Assembly: GCA_963575745.1 (NCBI GenBank)
Contig: CAUYUJ010016685.1
Coordinates: 106,045 to 163,544, forward strand
DNA length: 57,500 nucleotides
From: Prorocentrum cordatum
Taxonomy: Eukaryota > Sar > Dinophyceae > Prorocentrales > Prorocentraceae
Direction: 5' to 3'
Shown here: positions 1 through 10,155 of the stretch, piece after piece
Position numbering within the stretch: the first letter of the stretch is position 1
Layout of the letters: every line of letters starts with the position of its first letter
Position numbers and translations under genes: made by a program
Notes under the pieces: model-generated
The model's database searches: none
Told to the model about the DNA's origin: nothing
Seen by the model: the letters and a program-made list of their open reading frames with translations, nothing else

Positions 1-102
1 TCCTCCTCCTTCTCCTCCTCCTGTTGGCCCTGGCCCATGGCGCCTCTGGCTTCCTCTTCGCAGCCCTTCGAAGGGCCGGCGCGGGCGTTCGAGGTGGAGC
101 GC

Positions 103-278
103 CGCCAGTGCGAAGTCGGGCACGTCCCTCTACAGGAGGAATGTTCGAAAACAGCCACAACATAGTCAGGGGACGGTGTTGGAGTATTTGTCACAACTAT
201 TTCTGAATCTGTTTGAGTATTTTGCAGTTTTCGCCCCAAATCCGCCTAACTATAGGGGGACACGCCCTAGCGCCAGTG
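103..278. mobile_element. TIR element family A, copy 1
   Basis: Short non-autonomous element. The left end AAGTCGGGCACGTCCCTCTA is matched in inverted form by TATAGGGGGACACGCCC on the right, whose outer end is decayed. It is flanked by an exact 8-bp direct repeat CGCCAGTG at 103-110 and 271-278, read as a target-site duplication. The AT-rich centre contrasts with the GC-rich surroundings. Confidence 0.75.
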
Positions 279-1104
279 GCCCCCCAGAAGCGGCCGATGG
301 CGAACGATCTACGCTGTCGGATGACCGCGGCTGTTCAAGGTTGGACGATCCGCGGAGTTGCATACTCTGGGTTGCCTAATATGCGTGGGGGGGTACCCCC
401 TCCGACGGGGGTCAACCTCGCCTCGTCGTCGCGCCGCGACGGGGATCGGAGCGCCTTCGGCGCGTGGTGGCTGCCCACGACGGGGGTCGATGTGGGGCTG
501 TCGGCGGGGGTGACGCCCCCCCGACGCTTGTTAAGAATCTAAGGAACTCGGAGTAAGTCAACGCTCACGTAATCGCGAAGCGAACCCGCCGTACTCAGGT
601 ACCCCTCCGAACCTGGGCAGCCCATAAGAAGGAGATTCGGGTGGACAGTCACATTGATGTTTACGACACTCCCATAAACATATCTGTATGTATTAACATG
701 TGCAAGTGCACACCGTTCGTACCATGCACCTTAACCCTTCAGCATGCGCATGCTTGCATAATGAGGGGGACAGCAAGAGAGTGAGAGAGGAAACAAGACA
801 AGCAACAAACAAATGGCACGAGATAGTGCGAGAGAGAGAGAGAGAGAATTTATGAACTTGGGTAATGAATCGAACATGCCACTTTCCAGTGTCCCTTCTC
901 GTTGTTATCGGATGTTGTTCATCTTTTTTTCATAGTGATTGGTTCCGTGTTCGTTCTCGTCGTGAGCTGTTTTTCTGTAGGTTCTCATGTATTATGGCTC
1001 CTCTCCTGTCCACCTTGTTCCCTGGTTGTCTTTCTCTGGTTGTTATCATCTTATTCAATTGAACGCCCCTGAGGGGGCAGACACCGCCGCCCCACCATTT
1101 TTGG
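279..1104. other. no gene seen
   Basis: I see no supported coding or RNA gene here. There is a run of GA dinucleotides at about 829-846. The open frames present are short and have no recognisable motif. Confidence 0.5.
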
Positions 1105-1735
1105 AACGCGGAGTTTGAGGGAGGGATCCAAGATGGCACGAGAGGGTCCAAAAAGATATGGAAACGGTCCCAAGAAAGGCACCCCAGAGCGGCCCAAGAG
1201 GCTCCGAAAACGGCCCAACAGGGCACCCAAAGGTGTCGAAAACGGCGGACGAAACCGAAGAATGATTCGGAGAGGAGGAGCAGTCCCACTTAGTTTTGGG
1301 GCCTCAGAAGCGCCTCTGGGGCCCCCCTGGGCGCGCCCAAGAAGGCCCAAGACGGCGCCAAAAGAGCGGCCAGACGACCCAAGATGGGTTTGGGAGGCTT
1401 TCAAGACGGTCGTAGAGAGCATGCCCGGGTTCTAAGATGGCCGCAAGAGCCAGCGGAGATGCACGGGAGCTCCGAGAGAGGCGCAAGGAGAAGTGCGAGA
1501 AGGCCAGAATCATCTCAACATCTTCTGTGGTGTGTGTGATGTTTTTTGCTTGTTGGGGTGTTTCGGTGTACACGGCTCGACAAGAGGTGGAAAGGCATCT
1601 GAAACGGCTGAAAGTGACCTGAAGAAGGGTGAAAATGAGTCCAGGAGAGCCTCAGGAGGCCCGAAAAGCTGGCCCAGTGGGCTCCTGGAGAGATCTCTGA
1701 GAGCACCTGGTGGCGCCTGGAAGGCTAGCACGTGA
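1105..1735 (-). repeat. degenerate GGCC/CTTGG repeat block, minus orientation
   Basis: Loose tandem repetition of units like GGCCCAAGAGGCTCC and AAACGGCCCAA, the reverse complement of the CTCTTGGGGGCCGTCTTGG type seen in plus orientation at 2.3, 28.0, 30.1, 48.6 and 51.7 kb. A less repetitive middle (about 1480-1600) resembles the AT-richer middles of the other blocks. Confidence 0.6.
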
Positions 1736-2270
1736 AACGGGGGTCGTCTTGGGACGGAAATAGCGGTCAGAAGGCGCCCCGGCCGCAGCCGGGGCCCCCG
1801 GGCTAGCGGAATGAGTGAGGCGCGGGGAGGACCTTGGGAGGGGTTGCGAGGGCTCAGAGGCAGGGGTAGGTATGAAAAGCGTGCTGGAGAGAAGACTTAC
1901 ACAAAGCATTCTTGAAGAACATGCTGTGGATCTCACCCGCCGTACCCGGTGGGGCGGCGGATCGCCTCGCTCATTCCGCTGGCCCATACTGTTTCGCGGT
2001 TCTCGGTTCCCCGTGTGTTCGTTGTCAATGTGGTGTTGTGGAGCGGCAGTTGTTCTTTTGCGCGGTGCGTGGGGAGCGTTCGAGTTGAAGCAGTTGTTGT
2101 TGAGCTGCCTCTGACGGGGTTTGTTGCGGGCCTCTGCGGTGCATGAGGATTGTAATTAGGTGTTTGGCTTAGGCCGGTGTGGGGAATGTCCTCTGTGGAG
2201 GTTTTTTTTCGGGGGCAGTCTGAAGATTTGAGCTGTTCGGTGCAAGCTGTGTATCCTGCTTTCGGGTGGG
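1736..2270. other. no gene seen
   Basis: Intergenic or intronic DNA. Nothing recognisable apart from ordinary GC-rich sequence. Confidence 0.4.
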
Positions 2271-2725
2271 AGACCTCTCGGGGGCCTCTTGGTGTATTTT
2301 TGGAACCTAGTTGGGTCTTACGGGGGAGTCGGGGAGCCTTCTGGGGGCCTCTTCCTCCTCGGGGCCTCTTCGGGCAAAGAGATCGACATGGCCGCTCGGG
2401 CCCCCCCGTCGGGGCCCTCTCTTGAAGCCGTTTTGGCGGCTTGTTGGGCCGTCGTCGAAGCCTCTTGGGCAGTCTTGGGCCCTCTTGGACTTGGAGATCC
2501 TTGGGCCGTCTTGGAGCGGTCTTGGGGGCCTCTTGGGCTGCGTTGGAGCATCAGGAAGCTGAAAAGGCGAAAGCGCGAAAATCATTCAGACATAAATGGA
2601 AAATCAATAGCTTCTGCCTCCTGTGACTCTGTTGGGAGGCCTCTTGGAGGCCTGTTGGGGCGTCTTGGAGGCCTCGTGGGCCGTCTTCCTGACCCGTTCT
2701 GATGTGGTTCGCGGGGCCTCTTTCG
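2271..2725 (+). repeat. degenerate GGCCTCTTGGG repeat block, plus orientation
   Basis: Repeated variants of CCTCTTGGGGGCC and CCGTCTTGGG, interrupted at about 2555-2620 by a more AT-rich stretch. Opposite orientation to the block at 1.1-1.7 kb. Confidence 0.6.
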
Positions 2726-2726
2726 G

Positions 2727-2856
2727 GCCGAACGAAAAGGGGGGGATAGGGAAGGGGGGGGGGGTACGAAGTCTGCTGCATGCAGCTGAATTCGGCCCCG
2801 CCGCCGGGCCCATTCCTCGATGCATGGGCGCCTCCCGGCGCCGGGAGGCGCCGGGT
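2727..2856 (+). repeat. dispersed repeat I, copy 1
   Basis: Shares GGGCCGAACGAAA, a G-rich run, the palindrome CTGCTGCATGCAGC and a CCATTCCTCGAT...GGCGCCGGGAGGCGCCG tail with 50.14-50.26 kb. A shorter copy is at 17.2 kb. Confidence 0.7.
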
Positions 2857-2857
2857 G

Positions 2858-3023
2858 TCTTTCGCTTCAGTCGGGCCTGTCCCTTTACAGGGGCAGTATT
2901 CAAAGAGTCAAGAAATCCTCGGTGGACGATTTCTCGTGTTTTCCATATAAGCAAAAAGCTATCTTTGTTTTTTCGTTCAAAATCCGCCTGTAGGGGAAGA
3001 TGCCCGACCGAACCTTTCTCCCC
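2858..3023. mobile_element. TIR element family A, copy 2
   Basis: Left end CAGTCGGGCCTGTCCCTTTA, right end CCTGTAGGGGAAGATGCCCGACC, AT-rich centre. Flanks TCTTTCGC and CCTTTCTC agree at 6 of 8 positions, consistent with a decayed 8-bp target duplication. Confidence 0.75.
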
Positions 3024-3129
3024 CTGCCCCAGGCCTTTTGCTGTCCCCCCCCTTTCGCCCGGCCCGACTCGTGGGCCGCATCGAAGGCCCGAAGGACCGA
3101 GGAGCCGAGCGCCCCCGAATCACACGCAA

Positions 3130-3360
3130 AATTCAGAGCCCCGAATCATCAGGGGTAACTCGGGTCAGGGATAACTCGGGTTCGTTTTCGGGAATCCAAA
3201 CCCGAGTTACCCCGGACCCGAGTTACCCCGGATAACTCGGGCGCCCAGAGCCCCGAATCATCAGGGGTAACTCGGGTCAGGGCTAATTCGGGTTCGTTTT
3301 TCGGGAATCCAAACCCGAGTTACCCCGGACCCGAGTTACCCCGGATAACTCGGGCGCCCA
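3130..3360. repeat. two tandem copies of a 110-bp palindrome-rich repeat
   Basis: Two near-identical units begin at CAGAGCCCCGAATCATCAGG (about 3133 and 3245). Each holds several GGTAACTCGGGT / ACCCGAGTTACC motifs in both orientations, so each can fold back on itself. Confidence 0.85.
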
Positions 3361-3399
3361 AAAAATGCAGGTCGTCTTCAGGCGTCCTGGGCGTGCAGC

Positions 3400-3500
3400 G
3401 GAGGCCCATGCCAGGAAGCACCCTGCTCGCCTCCAGGGTGCCCTGGGCTTCTTGGGATTCGGTGGCTCTGCGATGGGTTTTGAGGGTTTTGCGGATAGAA
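3400..3500 (+). repeat. dispersed repeat G, copy 1
   Basis: Begins GGAGGCCCATGCCAGGAAG and continues through CTCGCCTCCAGGGTGCCC. Related copies start near 3611, 15528 and 57376, all in the same orientation. No conserved reading frame was found between copies. Confidence 0.65.
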
Positions 3501-3519
3501 CAACGCCTATCAGCGCAAT

Positions 3520-3592
3520 GGGAAGGGATGGATAGGGTGGGGTAGGGTGTCAGAGATAGCGCGAGCGCACCGTGCTTGCCTCCTCCCGTTCT
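3520..3592 (+). repeat. short repeat shared with 5637-5700
   Basis: AAGGGATGG...GGGGTAGG.TGTCAGA..T..CGCGAGCGCACC is repeated at 5637-5690 with small differences. It lies between two repeat G copies. Confidence 0.55.
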
Positions 3593-3610
3593 CCCCTCCC
3601 CCCTCCCAGT

Positions 3611-3770
3611 GGAGGCCCATGCCAGGACACACCCTGCTCGCCTCCAGGGTGCCCCAGTTTTCTTGGGCTTCGATGGTTTTCCCATGGGAAGCGTGACGTT
3701 CCCACACCAAAAATGAATGGGCGTCCTGGGGGTCCAGGGTTGGGTTTCTTGTGGAAGGTTTCTTGTGGTC
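3611..3770 (+). repeat. dispersed repeat G, copy 2
   Basis: GGAGGCCCATGCCAGGACAC, then CCTCCAGGGTGCCCC and GGCTTCGATGGTTTT. It extends further 3' than copy 1, matching 15.53-15.70 kb (GTGGAAGGTTTCTTGTGG). Confidence 0.65.
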
Positions 3771-3951
3771 GGGCCCCTACTGTACCTGTCCGCAGTACCC
3801 CTCTCAGCAGTACCATCTCCCCCTCTTCAGCAGTACCCTGACCTGGTGCCCCATGTTTGCACCCTCCTGCCTACATTTTCATCTCCCTCTGGGTGATTGG
3901 ATGGGGAGTTGCGCCAATGTTGTGGTGTAAGGGACGTGCCGCGCTCTGGGC

Positions 3952-4017
3952 ATGCTTGCAAGGTGATGGTTGCAACGAGCTCAGTGAGCTCGTTGCCGCT
4001 ATCCTGTTGCAAGCATC
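3952..4017. repeat. hairpin-forming palindrome
   Basis: Inverted repeat centred on GAGCTCAGTGAGCTC. Outer arms are ATGCTTGCAA and TTGCAAGCAT, inner arms GCAACGAGCTC and GAGCTCGTTGC. No T-run follows, so there is no reason to call a terminator. Confidence 0.75.
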
Positions 4018-4421
4018 GCCCGCCCCCACTTCCCTCTCCCCCTGCCCCTCCAAGCCCCTCTTCTTGCCCTCTTCTGCCCGCGCTTTTTCCCCTCCATTCC
4101 ACCCCACACTCCGGCATTTCGGTGCCCAGCTGGTTCGGACCGCGGCTCTCGAGGCGCTTCAATCACGCCGCACACACGTGGGACGGTCGATCAACACGCA
4201 GGAACAAAAACGGCAAGGTCCCCACTGCCCCCCCCGCCTTGCTCTTCCCATCCTCCTCCCCCGATCCCCCGCTGCCCGCCGCCGCGGGGCAGGCAGCGGC
4301 GGGGACGAAAGTTCCCCGCTTGCTCGACGCCTGACGTATTCGGCCCTGAGCAACAAGACAGCACATCAACGTAATTCTTGGTCGGCAGCGGCGGCGACAG
4401 GGAGAGACCCGCTCAGGGCTC

Positions 4422-4645
4422 ATCTCGGTTCCTCCGATTCGATTCGATTTCGAGTGTTTCCGATTCCGTTTCGGTTAGGTTTCGGATTCCGATTTGGGTT
4501 CCGAGTATCTGTTGGAGGCCTATAAGCCTGCCGACTTCCGCCGATTCCATTCTTCCCGACTCGGCTGCCGATTTCCTCCGATCCGATGTGTTTCGATTGC
4601 CGATCCGACTCGTCGATTCGATTCTGGCCTCTCCTGCCCGCTCAG
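4422..4645 (+). repeat. dispersed repeat H, copy 1 (GATTCCGATT-rich)
   Basis: GATTCGATTTCGAGTG, TTCCGATTTGGGTTCCG, GCCTGCCGA.TTCCGCCGAT and TCGATTCGATTCTGG occur in the same order as at 5.25-5.43 kb. A long dispersed repeat built on TTCCGATT/TTCGGTT words. Confidence 0.7.
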
Positions 4646-4689
4646 GGGGGGACCGTAGATGGACAAAAAAGTGGAACCCTTGACACCAC

Positions 4690-4825
4690 GCCCCCCCCCC
4701 TCCCCCAATTTCAAAGTTGGCCTCAAGCATTTGGCAGCACAGGCGTGAGAGGACAAGAAAAGTGGAACCCCCAGGGCCTCCGAGGGGCCGAACCCAACTT
4801 TGAAATTGGGGGGAGGGGGGGGCGC
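4690..4825. mobile_element. foldback element with about 28-bp arms
   Basis: CCCTCCCCCAATTTCAAAGTTGG on the left (ending about 4720) is matched by CCAACTTTGAAATTGGGGGG on the right (starting about 4794). A single copy was seen; mobility is inferred only from the structure. Confidence 0.55.
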
Positions 4826-4937
4826 TCAAGCAGCACAGCGGGCGCCACCCCTGAACAATCACAGCGTCGCGCGCTGAGAGCTCGTTTGCCTGTCTGCGAG
4901 ATTGGTCAATTTGTCTCTTGGCATGTTCACTTCACGA

Positions 4938-5047
4938 TTGGGGGGGGGAGGGAGGAGGAGGAGGAGGGAGGAGGGAGGAGGGAGGAGGGAGGAGGGAGGA
5001 GGGAGGAGGGAGGAGGGAGGAGGAGGAGGAGGAGGAGGAGGAGGAGC
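4938..5047 (+). repeat. GGA/GGAGGGA purine tract
   Basis: About 100 bp of GGAGGGAGGA and GAG units. The long open frames running through it in several phases are artefacts of the simple repeat. Confidence 0.95.
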
Positions 5048-5249
5048 GCCGGGGGGGCGGGGCGAATGCCGGGCCGAAGACGCAGGGGCCCCATTTTTGT
5101 TGCCCCCTCACCGGAGCACACCGAGCCGGCACCGGCGGTGCCCCGCCGACGGGACGGCGCCCGGGCCCTCGGATGGGGAGGCCGCGCGCGCCCTGGGCGG
5201 GGCGGGGCTCCCTCGGGCCCCCGCCGCCGAGAACGGGGCAGGGCTCGTT

Positions 5250-5435
5250 TCGACGCCTCCGATTCGGTTCGATTCGGTTCGGTCTCGACGGCCTCCGATT
5301 CCGATTCGGTTCGACCTGGGATTCCGATTTGGGTTCCGGTTTCTCACTGGACGCACACAAGCCTGCCGATTTCCGCCGATCCGATTCATGTCGATCGCCG
5401 ATCCAGCTTATCGATTCGATTCTGGGCTCTCTTCA
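5250..5435 (+). repeat. dispersed repeat H, copy 2
   Basis: Same ordered words as 4.42-4.65 kb, including TTCCGATTTGGGTTCCGG and GCCTGCCGATTTCCGCCGAT. The insert between shared blocks differs. Confidence 0.7.
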
Positions 5436-6150
5436 CGGGGCAACCGCATGGGGGGGAGGCCCAGACAGAGGAACAGCAGCGGGGTTGTTTCGCATTCACT
5501 GTGTTGCCGATCGGCGCGGGCCCTCCCCCCCCCCCCATGCCATGCCGTGCTCTACAATGCATCGCGTACCCTTTCGGGATCATTGCCCTGCTCGACATCC
5601 GACTGTGCGAGTAGAGAGGGGATCTACGCCATGGTAAGGGATGGGAGGGAGGGGTAGGATGTCAGATATGACGCGAGCGCACCTAGCTTGCCCCCCCCCC
5701 CTCCTCTCCCTCCTATGGAGTAGACCTTGGCCGTTTGGGCGCCTGCTTCGAGCGGGTGGAGCCTCCCCCGTGGGACGCACGGCTGCAAACAGTAGCATTC
5801 AGCAGAGGTCCAGAGCCAGACCCCCCCATCCCCCCCGTCGGCCCGATGTCAAGGGAGGAAAAACCACCCGGACCCGACAACTGGCGTTTACTAAACGGCC
5901 CTGGGTTTTTTTTAACAGCCTTGCCCTGTTCGATTCCTTCCTTGGGGGCGTTCGCCAAACGGCTTCGCTTGTCGGGGTGAGTATTATGGGGGGGATGTTC
6001 TGCTCTCTACAATGTTGAGACGCCGATTCAGAGAACGTTCACCACGCTTCAGCAGCATGACTTTCCTGGAGGTCCGTGCGGCTTTCTCGGCTCGGTGCTG
6101 GACCCTTGTCCCCGGCGCGCGGAGCGCGCCTGGGGCGGCGCCGGAGGCGC
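5436..6150. other. no gene seen
   Basis: Contains the short repeat at 5637-5690 shared with 3.52-3.59 kb. No supported gene otherwise. Confidence 0.4.
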
Positions 6151-6305
6151 CGCTAGGGTTAAGTCGGGCATGTCCCTCTACAGGAGGACAAAATCAAACA
6201 TAGTAAAAAAATAGTCTTGGGACGATTTTTCTACCACTTTGGGAGTTTTGCTGGCTTTCTTCCAAAATCCGCCTGTAGGGGAACATGCCCGACCTAACGC
6301 CAGGG
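6151..6305. mobile_element. TIR element family A, copy 3
   Basis: Element at 6159-6297 runs from TTAAGTCGGGCATGTCCCTC to GGGGAACATGCCCGACCTAA. Flanks CGCTAGGG (6151-6158) and CGCCAGGG (6298-6305) match at 7 of 8 positions, giving an 8-bp target duplication. It lies about 370 bp upstream of the first zinc-finger exon. Confidence 0.85.
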
Positions 6306-6673
6306 GGCTCCAGCGCTGATCCAAGAAATCTGCGCGGACCTCCTGAAGTTGATGTGTTGTGTTCTGTTTTTCCATCCTCCTTTCCCTCTCGTGAGAAGGG
6401 TGGCGAGGGCCCTGAGGTTGCTTGTAGGTGGCACGAGTCTGAGCGTGCTCCCGCTTCTGGAGGTTGGCCTTCGGTGCCGGTATGTCTTCCTCCTCCCACG
6501 ACTTCCGACGGGCCGTTTTCTGGGACCCGCGCGGCCCCAGCAGTGCGTCGACCCTCTTCTTTGGAGGCCGTTTCCTGTTCTGGGGCTTTCTCCCGCTGTT
6601 GGCATGGAAGAAGGAGGGCCCCGGAATTGAACAGCAGCGGTCCACCAGAAGCCCTTGGGGACACCTGGCACAG

Positions 6674-6786
6674 GAGCAGGGCGGCGGGGGGCCCGGGCCC
6701 AGCGGCGCCGCGCCTGGCGGCCCAGCGAGGCCCAGGACTGTGGTGTGCTTCATCTGCGGGCGCGAGTTCGGGGTGTCCTCCATGCC
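6674..6786 (+). CDS. zinc-finger exon A1 (first half of finger II)
   Basis: Encodes a Gly/Pro/Ala-rich linker, then RPRTVVCFICGREFGVSSMP. This is the first half of a ZC2HC1/ZNF474-type C2HC finger: it supplies both cysteines (C-x2-C) but not the His or last Cys. Those residues are found at 16.78 kb. The exon start is uncertain; CAG/GAG at 6671-6674 is a possible acceptor, and no finger I exon is visible upstream. Just after the exon, GCCCAGCGGCGGGCAG is complementary, with one bulge, to CTGCCCGCCGCGGGC directly before exon A2, which suggests the two are joined across a 10-kb intron holding a LINE. Set A differs from B-E at several residues (CFIC, GVSSM). It could instead be a stranded fragment. 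Confidence 0.65.
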
Positions 6787-7162
6787 CAGCGGCGGGCAGT
6801 GGGGGGGGGCGCCAGGGGGCCGGTCCTCCGCCCCCAAGAACAGAAAGCGGCATGAACACGAGCGCTCGCGGCTCCGCGCGGCGTTCTCGGGTCGGCGCTG
6901 GGCCCCCCTCGGCGGCGCCTTCCGCGCCGCGCGCGCCAGGGGGGGTGGGGTCCATCGCCGGTCCAAGATCTCCGCGCGGGGGGGGTCAGGGTCAGCCCTT
7001 CAGGGAATGCCAGAGATGACCTCCTCCTCCTCCTCGCAGCTTGGAATGTTTCGGGGGCGGCTCTGTGGGGGTTGGGGGGTCCTCAGGGGACCTCCTGTCG
7101 AGGAGTCGGCGACCCCGTTGGCGTAACCCTGGCCCTCGCATCCGCGTCGGAGGCGCCAACTG

Positions 7163-7318
7163 TACGCCTATACAGATCCTGGCCAGGCCGACCTTGTGCC
7201 CAGTATCGGTTCGCATGTCTTCCTGACCAAGGCATGAGGCCAAGGCAGGAGGGCGCATACACCGATCCTGGGCCCATGATGGGCGGGGCCAGGATCGGTG
7301 TAAGTGCGCAGGTTACGC
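7163..7318. mobile_element. foldback repeat J, copy 1
   Basis: GATCCTGGCCAGGCC...CCAGTATCGG on the left faces CCGATCCTGGGCCC...GGGCCAGGATCGG on the right. The same architecture, with AAGGCAGGAGGGCG in the loop, lies at 53.32-53.46 kb inside a zinc-finger intron. Confidence 0.65.
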
Positions 7319-7487
7319 CTCCTACCGCGGGCGTCGTGGAACAGTTCCTCTCGTGTGACGTGCTTGATGTTTTTGGGGGCGTCTTGTAATTCCCCACATG
7401 CTTCGTTGGGTTGTGGTTTTCTTCCCTGCCGCGCCGCACCCGCGACACACCCGCGACACTCACCTCATTCTTCCCCCTCCTCCTCCT

Positions 7488-7665
7488 CACAGCACTGCTC
7501 AGCACAGCTCAGCTCAGCTCAGCACGGCACAGCTGAGCACAGCTCAGCTCAGCTCAACTCAGCACAGCACAGCACAGCACAGCACAGCACAGCTCACCGC
7601 AGCACGGCACAGCACAGCACAGCTCACCGCACAGCAGCACAGCACAGCATAGCACACAGGGCTGG
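7488..7665 (+). repeat. CAGCT/CAGCA pentanucleotide microsatellite
   Basis: Continuous CAGCTCAGCT and CAGCACAGCA units over about 175 bp, sitting directly before the 89-bp minisatellite. Confidence 0.95.
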
Positions 7666-7689
7666 CGCGCAGGGCACGGCACGGTCTGC

Positions 7690-8519
7690 CTGGTCGTGCC
7701 AGGCGATGCGCGGGGGTGCGCAGGGGGTGGTCTCTCACCGCGGCCGCTATGCGCGCCTCTCGTCCAGGCACAGCAGGCGTGGCATTTTCTCGACACCGTG
7801 AGGGGTGCGCAGGGGGGGGTCTCTCACCGCGGCCGCTACGCGCGCCTCTCGTCCAGGCACAGCAGGCGCGGCATTTTCTCGTCACCAGAGGGGGTGCGCA
7901 GGGGGTGGTCTCTCACCGCGGCCGCTATGCGCGCCTCTCGTCCAGGCACAGCAGGCGTGGCATTTTCTCGACACCGTAGGGGGTGCGCAGGGGGGGGTCT
8001 CTCACCGCGGCCGCTATGCGCGCCTCTCGTCCAGGCACAGCAGGCGTGGCATTTTCTCGACACCAGAGGGGGTGCGCAGGAGGTGGTCTCTCATCTCGTC
8101 CAGGCACAGCAGGCGTGGCATTATCTCGACACCAGAGGGGGTGCGCAGGGGGTGGTCTCTCACCGCGGCCGCTATGCGCGCCCCTCGTCCAGGCACAGCA
8201 GGCGTAGCAGTTTCTCGACCTCAGAGGGGGTGCGCAGGGGTGGTCTCTCACCGCGGCCGCTATGCGCGCCTCTCGTCCAGGCACGGCAGGCGTGGCATTT
8301 TCTCGACACCAGAGGGGGTGCGCAGGGGGTAGTCTCTCACCGCGGCCGCTGGCCGCTATGCGCGCCTCTCGTCCAGGCACAGCAGGCGTGGCAGTTTCTC
8401 GACACCGTAGGGGGTGCGCAGGGGGTGGTCTCTCACCGCGGCCGCTATGCGCGCCTCTCGTCCAGGCGCAGCAGGCGTGGCATTTTCTCGACACCAGAAG
8501 GGGGTGCGCAGGGGGGGGG
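7690..8519 (+). repeat. 89-bp minisatellite, upstream block
   Basis: About nine head-to-tail units of roughly 89 bp, each with CACCGCGGCCGCTATGCGCG, TCGTCCAGGCACAGCAGG and CATTTTCTCGACACC. Starts recur at about 7736, 7825, 7914, 8003, 8161, 8249, 8338 and 8431; the unit near 8090 lacks the CCGCGGCCGCT segment. Reading frames run through it on both strands, but the unit length is not a multiple of three, so no protein is implied. The same repeat resumes beyond the LINE. Confidence 0.95.
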
Positions 8520-10120
8520 TCTCTTGCCGAGAGCTGCTCCCCGAGCTTCGGAAGGCGAGGGTCAAGCGAGCACCAGCGCAGGTGGTCAGATACCGCGAGC
8601 TCGAGCATCCGTTTCTGCGCCACTTGCACGAGGCGCTCTTCACGGAGGCTGGAGACCTCAGCGCGACGCAGGCGTCGGACCTGCGGGAGGGCAGCTCGCA
8701 AGCTGCAGAGCCGATGCTCCGGGTCCTCGAGCCTCCACAGGTGCGGCGGTTGCACCAGCAGCTCACCAAGGATGCGGTGGGCGGCGCGGCGAGCTTAGAC
8801 GACACGCTGGCAGACCGATGGGTCCTGTGGGCCCCCGACGAGGCCAGTCAACTGGGCCGCATGGCAGCATCCCTGAGGAGGCACCGCTCCAAGGTCCCTT
8901 CTGCGAAGGTGGCTCTGCTTGCAGTGCGCCCAGTGCTGCCTGGCCGGCCGTCGCCTGCTGCCGTGGCGGATTTTTGGGTTTCGCCGATGTTTCAAGGGGA
9001 GGTGGGGAAGATGGTGGAAGAAATCGTGCTGCTCGAGCCGCCCATCCGCACTATCGTCGAGGGCACGCACGGTCCCCGAGTGCAGGAGACCCCGATGGCT
9101 ATCGTTACGCTGGGGAGTGGCACCACCACACTCCCGACGCCTACGGTGCACTGGTGGGCCGACGCTCCTGCTGAGCTCGCGCTTGCCCACGCGGTAGTGC
9201 TCGATTTCCCCACGTCCCAGACGGCCGCAGTGCGAGGAATGCTGGCTACGGCGCCCGCTCCCATGGTTACGAACTGGAGCCGTCCGCTCGCGAGTCCAGG
9301 ATCGCGCGAAGGTCGTTCGATCATCTACGGCTACACGATGCCGCTTCCACACGGCGCCAGTCTACATCATGCCCTGCTGGTGCGAGGTCTACGGCGGCAC
9401 ATGGCAGCCATCACGGAGATGGTTGTCGGCCACACCGAGATTCTTGACGATCCCCCAGTTCTGGTTGTCGACTTCAACGGCCACGGGGCGGTGATATCGG
9501 AGATAGACAATATCGACCAATTCATCTTCCTGAGCACCCGCCGAGGCGCTCTCCTCACCAGCGCTCCGGCTGGAGCGTGGGAACGGACTCTTTCGGTAGC
9601 TGGCGACCGTATCATGAAGATCGGGTACCGGCAGAGCACTCGGGGCGGCCGCCCTTGGGTGATTCCGCAGGTGGCTACCCCGGCACAGGCTGCTCTGATG
9701 ACAGGTGATTGGACAACGATGGGTGGACCAGCACGCACAGAGGTGCACATCCAGGTGAGGGGAGACTTCACGAACGAGCCGACCAGGTGGATCGAGGCGA
9801 TGCTGCGGCAGATCGGCCAGGCCGGAGAGCAAAGATTCGCAGCGCCGCCTTTGGGCTCAGTCCCCCAGACGGGCACTATCACACCCATCGCGCGTACCGA
9901 TGACCAGTGGGACGGTGGGGTCGTGCTTGTGGCCGCGACTCCAGGGCAGGCGCAGGCCGTGGCCTCCCGTTTGAACGGCATGTGTATCGCGGGTGCCGCT
10001 GGGATTACACGCTTGGGCATCCACTTGTCGCACGAGCTTGGGAATTCGGAACAGGTTCCAGCACGGGCACAGGGGAAAGCGGGCCGGGGGGCGCGGAGAG
10101 CCGGGCGCCCCTCGGCCTAG
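8520..10120 (+). CDS. LINE ORF1 protein
   Basis: Open frame of about 530 codons, entered from the minisatellite without a stop, so the true start is not fixed; the first in-frame ATG outside the repeat is at 8714. The protein is Ala/Pro/Arg-rich at first, then has a more balanced globular-looking stretch. I do not recognise a catalytic motif or a CCHC knuckle. By position, directly before an endonuclease/RT frame, it should be the ORF1 nucleic-acid-binding partner that packages LINE RNA. It stops TAG at 10120; ORF2 can start at 10156 in another frame, 36 bp later. The long uninterrupted frame suggests it was lost less long ago than most repeats here. Confidence 0.7.
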
Positions 10121-10155
10121 GTTCCGCCGGCCACTATGAACATCAGGCGAGGGGG

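Noticed and set aside
7690-8519. CRISPR-like array
   Set aside because: Repeats are contiguous 89-bp units without unique spacers, in eukaryote-like DNA.
7696-9174. Frames of up to 492 codons through the 89-bp minisatellite
   Set aside because: The unit is not a multiple of three and all phases on both strands are open. Only the part after 8,519 has independent support as LINE ORF1.
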